NCBI GenBank assembly: GCA_025677815.1
Contig: JAIXMP010000007.1
Coordinates: 1,116,001-1,180,000 of the forward strand
Origin: Phascolomyces articulosus
Taxonomy: Eukaryota > Mucoromycota > Mucoromycetes > Mucorales > Lichtheimiaceae
Direction of reading: 5' to 3'
Length of the DNA: 64,000 nt
Within the stretch, counting starts at the first letter, position 1; each line of letters starts with the position of its first letter. Shown here one piece after another: positions 51,221 through 62,919 of this stretch. The notes beneath the pieces were generated by a model, which was not told the DNA's origin, did no database searches, and was given only the letters and a program-made list of their open reading frames with translations. Position numbers and translations under genes: made by a program.

Positions 51221-51784
51221 GTATATCACTCGTACTTACCGAAGCACATTTAAATATTTGGGAATGATCTCTCCACTCCACAGCATTTGAATCTAACCCG
51301 ACCTCCTCTCTTTTCATCCTTTCTTTTTGATAACCCGGAGAGAAACCTCAACCCCCTCGGTTCTTATAAACTTATACTCTCCTTTCCTTTCTTATTTCAT
51401 TTCATAATATATATATATATATATGTAGAAGTATATAAATAACAAACAACGAACCCAAACGATGAACAGTAATCGATAATAAATGATGATAGACAAGAAA
51501 TAAAAATAAGATATATATATACAGATATGCAGTCGTGGATGTAGAGAAAAAGTTAAGGGAATCAAGCTCCGCTTCTTTTTTTTTTTAAAGCATCAACTAA
51601 CCAGCTTTTCCTTTTGCATATATCCCCTACACGCACACACACCCTTTGCCCACTCCACCCCCCAAAAACTACTTTTTTTTTTCTTCTTTTCTTTTTTTCT
51701 CTCTTTCTCAACTTCTTCCTTTTCTTCTCATCTTATAATACCTCATCTCTTTTTCATAACTAAACTAATAAACCTTTTTATATC

Positions 51785-53499
51785 ATGAGAGAAATCATTC
51801 ACGTTCAAGCTGGTATATACTTTTTTATTTTATTTTAAGCAAGCGCGTCTTTTTAATTCAAAAAGATCTTGTCAACTCATCTTCTTTTATATAAATATTC
51901 ATAAATCTATTCCAGGTCAATGTGGTAATCAGGTATGTTATAAGAATAACACGTAGATACTCTATAAAACAAAAAACGCAGTAATAAAGTGAAGGGAGGA
52001 AAAGAAAAGTTGTTTAAGAGAAACGCGTCTTTGAGTTTTCGTTCGAGTAGTTTTTTTTTTCTTATTGCAGTTGCATTTACTGATATAAATATCATTATCA
52101 TCATTTTTAGATTGGTCAAAAATTCTGGGAAACCATCAGTCAGGAACATGGTATTGATGGATCGGGTGCTTATGCTGGTGATAATGATCTTCAATTGGAA
52201 CGTATCAATGTTTATTATAATGAAGGTTCCACTGGCAAATATGTTCCAAGGTAAAAAGAAAAAAAGCTTAATACACGAATGATCTTTTTTTTTCAAAAAA
52301 TTAACTCATCGATGATGGATTGATAAATTAGAGCTGTTCTTGTCGATTTGGAACCTGCCACTATGGATGCCATCAAGGGAAGCACTTATGGCAAATTATA
52401 TCGTCCTGATAACTTTGTCCATGCACAATCAGGTGCAGGCAATTCATGGGCCAAGGGTTATTATACCGAAGGTGCTGAATTAGTTGAATCTGTTTTGGAC
52501 ATTATTCGCAAGGAAGCAGAACATACAGATTGTTTGCAAGGTTTCCAATTGGCGCACTCTTTGGGTGGTGGTACCGGCTCTGGTATGGGTTCCCTTTTAT
52601 TATCCAAGATTCGTGAAGAATACCCCGATCGTATGTTGTGTACCTACTCTGTTGTGCCTTCCCCCAAGGTATCCGATACTGTGGTCGAACCTTACAACGC
52701 TGTCTTGTCCGTCCATCAATTGGTCGAAAACTGTGATGCTACCTTCTGTATTGATAATGAAGCTCTTTATGATATTTGTTTCCGTACTTTGAAATTGGCC
52801 AGTCCTGGTTATGGTGATTTGAATCAATTGGTCTCTGCCGTCATGTCTGGTGTGTCCACTTCTTTACGTTTCCCTGGTCAATTGAACTCTGATTTACGTA
52901 AATTGTTTGTCAATATGGTACCTTTCCCACGTCTTCATTTCTTTATGGTTGGTTTCGCTCCCTTGACCGCTTTTGCTTCCCAACAATACCGTAACTTGTC
53001 GGTTCCTGAATTGACTGCACAAATGTTTGATGCTCGTAATATGATGGCTGCTTCCGATCCCCGTCATGGTCGTTATTTGACTGTGGCCACCATGTTCCGT
53101 GGTCGTTTGTCTACCAAGGAAGTTGAAAATCAAATGTTGGCTGTTCAACAAAAGAACTCCTCTTACTTTGTTGAATGGATTCCTAATTCCGTCAAGACCT
53201 CCTTGTGTGATATACCACCTGTTGGTTTGAAGATGTCCGGTACTTTTATCGGTAACAGCACATCGATTCAAGAGTTGTTCAAGCGTGTCAACGAACAATT
53301 CACTGCCATGTTCCGTCGTAAAGCTTTCATGCATTGGTACACAGGTGAAGGCATGGATGAAATGGAATTCACTGAAGCGGAATCTAACATGAACGATTTG
53401 GTATCTGAATATCAACAATATCAAGAAGCTGGTGTTGAGGAAATGGATGAGGAATTGGAAGACGATTATCTCGAGGAAGAACAGGTCATGGATGACTAA
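51785..53499 (+). CDS. TUB2: Beta-tubulin
   Basis: Four exons, 51785-51812, 51916-51932, 52111-52250 and 52332-53499, give 450 aa. The protein starts [15 protein letters not shown], so the MREI start used for tubulin autoregulation is present. It carries the GTP-binding signature GGGTGSGMG (140-148) and ends in an acidic tail rich in Glu and Asp (about 430-450). Numbering matches the standard beta-tubulin frame with no gaps up to residue 200. Three positions known from benzimidazole work differ from sensitive fungi: Cys165, Tyr167 and Ala198 (in CDATFC). Residue 71 is Ala in LEPATMD, where Gly is usual. Beta-tubulin forms heterodimers with alpha-tubulin, the building block of microtubules. 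The second exon is only 17 bases. The deviations could mark a divergent paralogue rather than the main copy. Confidence 0.96.
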
Positions 53500-55367
53500 A
53501 TGTAATTTTTTCTTTGTTATTTCTTCTTCAATTTCATGTCAACACACAAACACACACAAACTTATTTTTATATTAGTATACATATATTATATAAAAAAAA
53601 AGGAAGAAAAAACAACAAAAAACACATTTTTATATACTCAATAACACAAATAATACCCAACAACAATAGCAACATTTATTTTTTTTATTTACCCTTTCTC
53701 TCTCTCTTTTTTTTTTCTTTCTTTCTATTTCATTCAATTTAACAAATATAAAACCTCATATTTTCACCAATCTTATTTCTAATACTTGTTTACAAACAAA
53801 TGAGTTTAATGGTTTCCACTTTTTAACTAAAAAATTAAGGGGACGTGGTATTTAAACTAAGAAGCATTTTGACTTTCAGAAGATCTGTTTTTAGCTTTTT
53901 AGTATCATCACTACGTCTGTTATAAATAGATAGTCATTGCTATATACTGTGTATACTTTTTTACTTTTAATTTCTATCCAACAAATTTCACATTCTTGTA
54001 AGCACTGTATATTCTTCTACTATTCGTTCGGGAAGGTGAAACTAGAACTCTGCATGATTGGAACATGTTTGTTTGCTAGAATTTTATACCAGGAGGACAA
54101 CAATGATTCAAAAATAGATTCTCCTGTTGAATAGAAATTTATTTATGCATGCACTTCAGACGTTTCGTAGTTAATGGTTTAGTGGAATAGTCACTGTTCT
54201 TAGTAGAGAACCTGTTCTACCAAATAACGCCATGAATATATTCTTTCGCTACCAATATTATTCGTGTTACCACGCTGTAGTTGAATTAAAATTGCAAAGT
54301 TCCCGGAACTGATTCCGGTGAGCAATTTTCATGTCAAAAGTAATTACTCTTTAGAATAGACTGTCATAGTAAAAATCACAATGTTATCATTATTCATGGT
54401 TGCTGTACATGTCAACTGCATAGATCTAATATCAATAGCACAGTATTTCGTATGTTTTATATGTCACTCTATTCTCGAATTTGAGTAAGCATAAAGCTGA
54501 GTTGTTTGGTGGGAAAGGGGGTGTCTATATTTTTTTTTGTTGCTAAATGACCATGAAATAATATGATCAACTCGAATGCTGATTGTACTGCTTCAAGTAA
54601 CAAAATAATAACATAATTTGAAAGAATAAATGTATGAATAATACAGGTATATAACAACAGTTACCTCTGAAGAAGATACAGGCTCTTTTTCTTTAGGGCG
54701 TTATGGGGATACATAAATATTGTGTAACTGCAAGTGAAATAAGATTACTGATGGGTGATCAATTTGGCAGGTTCTTCCTATATTCTTACGTATAGTGGTA
54801 CAGTACACCAATGGTATTTTATCTTACGATCTTGGGCATTTTTCCAGATTATGGAAACCTGAGAATTAGCAATTCTCCTTTGAAGGAAAAAAAAAAGATG
54901 CTTCATAATAGGTACTACCGTTGTCATCCTGGCTTTCATGATTGCCATTTTATTTTGTCTTCTCTTTAAAAAAAAGTGGCATATATACCAATATTTATCT
55001 TTCGGAGGTACCCAAAGTCCTAACTTCCAATTGACTATATACAGCCTGTACAAATTTTAATATATTGATGCAGACATATTGCCATTAGCTACTATATAAA
55101 ACTCCTTTGGGATATATATGCAGTAATTATAATATTTTTAATAAAATTGAGCCCATAGTACCCAAAGATGCATAATACTTACATATTATAATAGTACTAG
55201 CTCCTTATATATTTTGGTGAATATTGCCATGTTATTGAAAAAACACGCGTGATGACGCTTATAATAAATTTCGTTATAAAATGGTTCAAAATTGTAAACT
55301 TTAGTATATATGATGCTAATTATAACAAAAAAGAATACGATGTTTTACTTAATATATATACATGTTA
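53500..55367. other. Intergenic region downstream of beta-tubulin
   Basis: 3' UTR with T/CT-rich runs, then AT-rich DNA without a supported gene. Short frames at 53937-54134 and 54778-55053 have no family resemblance. Confidence 0.55.
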
Positions 55368-55995
55368 TTATTGGGTTTGTTGAGGAATTTCAGGAACCAA
55401 ATGAATGACTACTCCCTTCTTCAATATTTCTCTGAGTGCATATTCGTTAGAATAAGTGGCAGTTCCAAGGGAATATATTTCTTGGCCGTAATTCCAATTC
55501 ACTTGGAGGCGAAGTACTACTTGGTTTGGAGCCTGTAGATTACAATTTGTAAATCCGCCATATGGCCCTTGAAGAATGTTGACTAAGGTTATTTGTTCTG
55601 TCATACTAATCATACCTTACGGATTTATATAAGCAAGTTCTGTGCACGCATTCTGGGGATCTGGATGTACTTTTCCTCCAGGTGGAACGACAATACAATT
55701 AGGTGATACTGGGCACTGCGATTGCCCAAAGTCCAGGCAGATTAGATACACTTATAAGTTGTTCTGCAATAGGACATATTTTTTTTAGCAAAATAAAGAA
55801 TAAACAAGTTGCCCCACAATGATATCAGTCCTCATATTATATATTATTATATTCCTCTTATTTTTAGACGCTGAAATAAAGCATTGGTATTTGATAAATA
55901 TTTTACCTGTGGACCGATGGAGTAATCTGGGCGGTTGTACTAGCCGCCAACAATAAACTAAAGAGAACTGACCATGATATTTGAAGCTTTGTCAT
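55368..55995 (-). pseudogene. Small secreted protein gene, apparently broken
   Basis: On the minus strand an ATG at 55995 opens a good signal peptide (MTKLQISWSVLFSLLLAAST then TAQ) ending at a strong donor (CAG|GTAAAA at 55906). The matching acceptor TATTGCAG (ends 55764) leads into a stop after a few codons. A different frame is open from 55751 and encodes CPVSPNCIVVPPGGKVHPD and NACTELAYINP. It is cut by TAA at 55617-55619, then continues in the same frame for 82 codons to 55368, including GFTNCNLQAPNQVVLRLQVN. No intron of plausible size and phase removes the stop. The cysteines and signal peptide suggest a small secreted protein. Alternatives are an assembly error or an unrecognised splice form. 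The family is not recognised. Confidence 0.45.
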
Positions 55996-58923
55996 ATTCA
56001 GATGAATGACTATATTTACAAAAAAGAAATAATAAGAAGGATAACGTTCTCTAGATTCAAATAAAACTATATAAATTGTTCAAATTGGTCGCGTTCGGTA
56101 CGACAAGCTCTCATGTGAGTAGTAATATAAATACATGGCAATTTTAATAATCAATAAAACTATCCGTTTACGGTTGTCTCTGGAACAAATTATGTGATTA
56201 CTTTTGAGAGTCAATATTAACATAGCTCTGATCTTCTTTTATATCTGAATACATGTACCGGTTGTTTGGGTCGTATAGTAGTTAGCAGTTTCATCATGCG
56301 TTCTACCCCACAAATACCAAAAAGAACAGTGCTAGCTAAGCTCAAACGCCATCTTCGGAAGAGCAGAAACATCAGGAATTACATGAAAAAGAAAGCCACC
56401 AAAATATAGTTTTGGATTCAAAATAATGGGCTGAGGGCAACTGACAAATAAGCATCATGTTTTTTCTTCAATTTCGGGTTTTAGAGCAACGGGATACGTT
56501 TTTAGTTATACTTATTTATTATATCGAACTGCGGGAAAAAAAACCAAGCCATGATGATTTGTTTTGAATATTCAGCATAACAATAATAGATTCTTTCTTT
56601 TATTTTTAAAACAATAGTTTTTGTTATTGTTTGTTTTGACGTATTGCTGATGTTGTATTAACAATATTTATATATGGCGTGGCGTAATTATATTATTCAA
56701 TAAAGTAACAGACATAGAGATAAGTCGTGTAAAAAGAAATTCCCAAGTTTACTCAATTCTAAGTAGGCTTTTACTACAGAAACAACATGCAGAACTTTCC
56801 ATATATACGTTTTGGGATATGGCATTCCAATGTCACCGTGGTACATGATAAAATATTATAGATCATGTATGTGTTATTACTTATTTCTCGTCTAACCTGT
56901 TATATATTTGATTTTTATTTATGATGAGATTATCTATGACAGCAGTAACAATTATAGATTTCATTACTACGCAAAACTGAGTGCTTTTATAACAATAATA
57001 GCAATAATAACAGAAACGCTGTACTTGAATATGTGTTTATTTTTCTTTTTAGTAGTATGTAGCACCAATACCCGAATCCAATCTTTTACTCGTTGTAGTA
57101 TAGTATATGAACAGAGATTCTGCTTTTCTTTTGCATTACTATGTGTGTATTGTAAAGTAGACTTTTTTTCCATAACCACTGAATCTTTAAAATAATATGG
57201 CTTGATTGCTAAAAGGTTTCATCCGTGTAATATTAACAACCTTGCTTAGTCTGTAACCCTGGAAACGGCAAAATGATTGAATCTATTTATACTATTTCTA
57301 TATGCTGAACGAAAGAGACACGCTACAGTTGAATTGTTGTAAAAGGAGAAAATGGCTATCTTCAGCTTGATTTCCCTTTGCATGATTATAAACACCGGGA
57401 GAACAAACAGCATAAAAGACGGGAGAATATTACAATACAAAATAAGTTTGTTGGTATTTGTCACGGTTTAAGAATAATAGAGCAGCGAATTGTTGTTAGA
57501 TGAATCGACGAAAGTATTATACTTATGTAATTAATAAGGAGTAAGTATAATAATAATAAAAACCGTTATCCATCACAACCGACCATAACATACACCCTTT
57601 CGCGTGCGGACCCACCCATGGAATTTTTAGCAGATTTTCAATGCATAATGATATAATATAAACAAAAACCCAGGGCCAAAAGCATCTTTGAAACAAGTAT
57701 TATTAGTGAATGGTTCGACTTGATTTATTATGATAAATAACACCCTCTTACACTGATCCCTGAAAGGGTGAGATGACAAAAACAGTGGAAGTATTTAGTA
57801 AATACATTGTCTATCAATAACCAATGAAAACTATACAAGGTCTTCTGTTAAAGTCAGTGCGTAGTTATTTATTATGATAGTAACATTTTATTATATAAGA
57901 GTGTGTAGTGCTAAATTTTATACCGATAAACTGGTACCATATCGATCTAATCATTGTATATTTTGTGTCCTTTATTATTATGAATACCAATATAGATATA
58001 TTTATAATATGCTATTATTATGATCTTACTTTTGCTATGGTTGTAATATTATTTTGGCATTTGAACTCATATATTTATAAGCATGTACTCAATTAATTTA
58101 TTATGTAATAATAAGGGGAAATAATAAAAGTACATATTTGCCCTTTCTACCTGAGATATATATTTATGGCCGTAAGATTCTTGTCAAATATAATAGCATA
58201 TAATCTTATCGTATAGCTGAAACACATGGTATTGGATGACACTGGCCATGTCTTTTTATATAATATCTTTGAAATTTCTGGGAAATTTTGCCAAATAATT
58301 ATTTTATGTGTTATTGAGATAACAGTTACTTTAAAAAATGGTTGAACAACTACCCCAACAACAGCTGTAACCGCAATAGAATAAACTTCTTCTATTGTTT
58401 AATAATAACAATAACAAAATGTGGCATGATGAACCATGATATAATATTACGATTGAATCAATAATTATATTATAGATTGCGATCAAGCAAGTTATATAAT
58501 ATTTACATTGTTGCAATCATCCATTTAATCCAACTACGATGTATATAATAATATTATTGTTATAAGTGAAAAAAATACATATTAATTTTGAGATTGAAAA
58601 GGGTTGGTCTGTGCTGTTTACACTGTAAACTCCAGAAACAATCTAAATAAACTTCCACCACGAATGACCCATCCTCGTAATCAAAACAAGAACCACATAC
58701 AGCATCATCCTCCAGTATAAACGCATCAAATTACTAATACATTTTTTCATTCTCATCCTCATCCTCATTCCCATTTCCTTTTTCTTATCTAACCATCAAT
58801 TCCATCCATATGATTCTTGTATATATCTATATTCAACATCCATTGTTCTCTCTCCTGTATACGTTGGAATAAATAGATTATAAATGTAGTATATATATAA
58901 ACGATATTTTAATTTTAATTTAT
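55996..58923. other. Intergenic region, no supported gene
   Basis: AT-rich throughout. Frames at 56908-57195, 57246-57464 and 57908-58096 are short, overlap on both strands and have no family resemblance. A repeated CTCATCCTCATCCTCATTCC-type stretch lies at about 58752-58772 near the protoglobin 3' end. Confidence 0.5.
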
Positions 58924-59705
58924 TTACAACTTCTTGTGACTAAAAGCAAACCAAACAGCCAAACCACCAATCAAAGCACCTACAGCTGTTGGTACGCTTA
59001 CTAATTGCTGACAAAGTCTTTCCTGTTTTTGGATAGTAGCTTCAGGATTACAATAATACTTGGCAAAATAATCGTTTTGGATCCATAAAAGTTTGTTGAA
59101 GGCAGATAATGCAGCTGCTAATTGATCCTCGGGTAATTTCAAAGATAAAATGCCACCAATCAATGTTGTCTCGACAAAACCCATTAATGCATTGATATGA
59201 ATATATTCGACATTAATTTTGCTCTTCTTTTCGGGCGTATCTGTGTGGATCTTGGCAACCCAATCCAAGTAACGGAGCATACGGTCATCATATGGGCCAG
59301 ACAAAAGCTTGTTCAAATATTTGGATAAAAAGTCTTTGCGGAATTTGATTTGTGGATGTTCCAATGTGAGATCTTCCAATGATGTAGCAGTCTTGCCTTC
59401 AAAACCTTCGTTTTTGGGTAAAAAGTGTTTCTTGGTAATATCATAAGTAAATAATTTGGCATAGACAGCATCCACAACGACGGGAACCAAAGGACGGATT
59501 TTGTCAGCTACACTTTCGATAGCCTTGATATCATCAGCGCCTACAAAAATATATGATAGACTTTAATAAATTGAAAAAGAAGAAGAAAAAGGACTACGCG
59601 TGTAAAAGTAAGAAGAATGTGTTTACCAAAATCCATAAAACCGGCGACATAGTTGAAACGATATTCACTATCAGAATAGATTTGATTACGATCAATGTGT
59701 TGCAT
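58924..59705 (-). CDS. Protoglobin-domain protein with C-terminal membrane anchor
   Basis: Two exons on the minus strand, 59705-59627 and 59540-58924, give 231 aa. Residues 1-195 match the globin-sensor (protoglobin) fold as found in fungi: SDSEYRFNYVAGFMDFG, LVPVVVDAVYAKLFTYDITK, HFLPKNEGFEG, LTLEHPQIKFRKDFLSKYLN, MLRYLDWVAKIHT, VEYIHINALMGFVE and FNKLLWIQNDYFAKYY. The His in KIHT is the likely proximal haem ligand by position; this is inferred. A C-terminal hydrophobic segment (SVPTAVGALIGGLAVWFAF) with basic end SHKKL indicates a tail anchor. Family members bind haem and sense or bind diatomic gases, but fungal copies are barely studied. An in-frame ATG lies upstream at 59726; 59705 was chosen because it starts the conserved region. 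Confidence 0.85.
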
Positions 59706-61188
59706 TATGAAAAAGAAATAGTGCAAGTATGAAGAGTGGAGAGGTGAAATAAGGATAAAAGAATGATGAAAAAAATTGATGTTTGTTTACGCGTTGAATT
59801 TATATTCAACAAAATCCTCCCCCAAAATTTTCATTCAGCGATAATCGTTTTACCATTTCCAGATAACAAACAAATGGAAAAAGGGCGCAAAAAATCGTTC
59901 GATTCTTGTTTGTTCTTCCGATATTCTCCTTCGAGTTTGTCGTTGGCAATAAAAACTTTATCATTTTATTGTGTTTTTTTAATAAAACTCATTGTTGATA
60001 ATATCATCTGTTATCACGGTTATCTCTTTAATCATAAACTTAAATAATAAAATAAGATTTCTAAAATATACAGCGTTAATGTATAAAAGAAAGAAATATG
60101 AGGAATACCGAAAAAAAAAAGATGTTTGCATGAGTCATCTATATATCTATTGTTACATGATGATAATGTCTTCTGCCCGTGTTTTTGGAATTTTAATGTG
60201 ATCCCGATATGTCTCTTTGGATATAACACGCCATGGATAGTGGAGAACAACTAATAAGACTACTTTTAACCTGTCAGAGTTGTTGATTCTTGTCTACAAT
60301 CACACGTTTTTGTGCAGAGGTTGCACAAAATTCGTAAGCGAATCCATTTGTTTGTGGGAGCACAGACTACTACTTTGAAGATTCAACCCGTGTGATGGTT
60401 TTTGGTGTGTGTAATTTTATTGATATGGTTGTTTCATTTACCGCCTTTTCTCTCTCTTCTTAATATCACCTGATTTTTGAAAGTTCAAAATTGCTAGAAC
60501 GAACTGGGTCATTTCCAACGAACCATCTAATTATAATCACTGTACTTCTTTTTGCTACAATAGATGCTTTGATGTAATAAGTAAAATAGACTAATATATA
60601 CTAGGTTTCTTGATGTTGGATTGGTAATAGATGCCTTGAATTTTTTTACACTGCTTTATAATAGCTTTCATCCTTATTACTAGTTTATTATTATTGAGTC
60701 TACTTTTTTGTAAATATTTTAATGACTTCATGATGTGTAGTACCCAGCTGAAGCAATGTTTAATTTGAATATATAACTCGATGGATGGTGGCCTATTTTA
60801 AACGCTTTATTTTTATGGGTCATCGCTATTATGTTGATTTTCGGTGTAATAGGTCAAACTACGTAGCAACAAAGAAAATTTCTACATAGAACAAATTTTT
60901 TTTTGAGTTGTGAAGATGATGGACTATGACATATGAAAGACAAACAATAAAGAAATGCCTGTAGAAAATAGTTAGATATAAAGAGACAGAGTAGTACAAT
61001 GAGATAATGGTACTATATTGTACCACATGTAATACATTTACATAAGTCAATTTATGATATATTAAACAGAGAGATGATATACAAATATACTACTACAAAT
61101 AATAATAATAAAACTTTCACTGGTATAGTATTCAAACTATAAGAAAACTAATAAGCAGATAAAATAGTACATAATAAGAATACAACAC
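59706..61188. other. Intergenic region between the SDR 3' end and protoglobin
   Basis: Protoglobin promoter on the left and the dehydrogenase 3' flank on the right. The 94-codon plus frame at 59763-60047 has no family resemblance. A less AT-rich patch lies at 60160-60420. Confidence 0.5.
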
Positions 61189-62919
61189 TTAATCCTTGTT
61201 GCCATACTTTTCTTCATAAACTTTAAGATAATCTTCCAATTCCTTCTTGTGGAATGCAACATAATCCTCTGCATAGCTACCCATTACTTGAGCAAATTCT
61301 GGGGTAAAGGTTTCGGCTATATAAAGAAAATTTTTTTAAAAAAACATATTATTAGTGTTATGTTTATTATTATGATATTTTTTTTATTTTATTTAAACGA
61401 CTTACGAAGAGGGGCGGTTGCTTCTTGTTCACGAATCACATCGCCAGGAAGTGCCAACAAAGTTTGAGCTATTGTAATAATTATTTTTTATATTTCCGGT
61501 TAATATGCAAGTATACTATCAAAGTCTATATTAATCTCCCCCTTTGTTATTGTTTGACTTACCATTACGAGTTTCATCTTCGATGAGCAAAAGAACCGCA
61601 TTGACAACATTTTCAACAGTAGTCTTGGGAATCTTATCTACCAAGTTAAGAATGGGACCACCTCGAGCAAGTTGATCTGGGTTGGGAACAAGCATATCGG
61701 TTTCTATAATTTTTCCAAAATTAGAACCTTTTCTTCTTCGATATAAATATAGATCTTACTAGCATATGCAAATGAAATTTAAAACTTACCAACAAAATGG
61801 GGACAGACTATTGTTATAAAAATAATAATGATAGATTAATATATATATGTATTATTAAAATTATAAATGGTACCATTACTTTGTTACCATTACGTACCTG
61901 CGTTCACACGAACATTACAGATTTGAGGAAGAAGGGCAAAGGAGCGAACCCATCCATTAAGACCATGCTTGGAAGTGACATAGGCCGACATTGAACTATA
62001 GATGTTTATAAAGTATAATGATCAGTTTTGAATATAGCGGTAAAAAATATATAATAAAGCATATAAAACGTACGGAACAGCGTTGGATCCCAATGTAGAT
62101 GAACAAGTGACAATAACACCACCACCACGCTTTGCAAGATGAAGCATGGCAATCTTAGTGCCTAACACGTGCACAATTAAAATGTCAGTTTTAAATGAAA
62201 ACCCAGCAGAGTGCGTCTCTCATTTCTAGTTTTTTACCTTTCATGGTACCAATGGTATTAACTTCGACAGCTCTTGAATCATTTTCATCTAAAAATACGT
62301 AATGAGAGAAGATTCCAGATGACGTGTTAATCATTACTTGAAATTAAATGAGCAAGATGTATAAAAAAAATTTGTTCGAAATATTACCATCAGGAGGCAT
62401 GAAGATAATATCAGTGGCGTTTCCAGCAATACCAGCATTCAAATAAGCAATCTGAATTGATAGATCCACATACACGTTAAAAAGTGACATTCAACCTATT
62501 CTCCACACTATGCTTTGTCTGCCATCCTATTGTATCATTTTTTACATATTATACTCACATCAACACCACCAAATTCCTTCTCGGCAAATTGGAACAATTC
62601 AATGTTATCCTTGTATGTAGTAATATCAGTACGCTTGAAAGCAGCAACCTTGGCACCGGCACTAACATTCAGATTATATATAATATCCTTCATTAACCTT
62701 TCTTGTCATCTTGGTCTCTCCCTTTCAGTTATACACATTATGATATACTTACGCAGTATTGAATTCCTCAACTGTAGCAAGACCTTGAGATTCAGTAGTG
62801 TTACCAATAACAACCTTAGCGCCACGTTCAATCAAAGCAGCAGCCACAGCTTTGCCCAAACCTCTTCCACCACCTGTAATTACAGCAACTTTGCCTTCCA
62901 AGGATTTTTCAACCGACAT
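61189..62919 (-). CDS. Short-chain dehydrogenase/reductase
   Basis: Ten exons on the minus strand: 62919-62753, 62661-62559, 62451-62388, 62288-62238, 62161-62074, 61995-61898, 61807-61790, 61703-61563, 61468-61406 and 61316-61189, giving 306 aa with every phase matching. The Rossmann motif is VAVITGGGRGLGKAVAAAL (residues 11-29). YLNAG is the NAG motif, CSST holds the catalytic Ser, and YVTSK holds the Tyr and Lys. VNTIGTM holds the helix-4 Asn. The layout resembles cytosolic NAD-dependent 15-hydroxyprostaglandin-dehydrogenase-like SDRs, but the substrate is unknown. The seventh exon is only 18 bases (VCPHFV). The C-terminal 40 residues are rich in Lys/Glu and extend past a minimal SDR. Confidence 0.92.

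Larger units (their letters stand above)
50519..51784. other. Spacer between the RING/LON gene and beta-tubulin
   Basis: Begins with an A-rich tract (about 50521-50588), followed by T-rich 3' flank. Imperfect AGCACATA-like tandem units lie at about 51181-51220. An (AT)n run lies at about 51403-51424. A strongly CT-rich leader (51670-51735) precedes the tubulin start. Confidence 0.6.

Noticed and set aside
52894..53424. 176-codon minus-strand frame opposite beta-tubulin
   Set aside because: Shadow frame of the strongly codon-biased tubulin exon.
55597..55620. A tiny intron (GTAAGG to GACAG, about 23 bases) that would remove the TAA in the secreted-protein gene
   Set aside because: Too short for splicing and its length would shift the frame.
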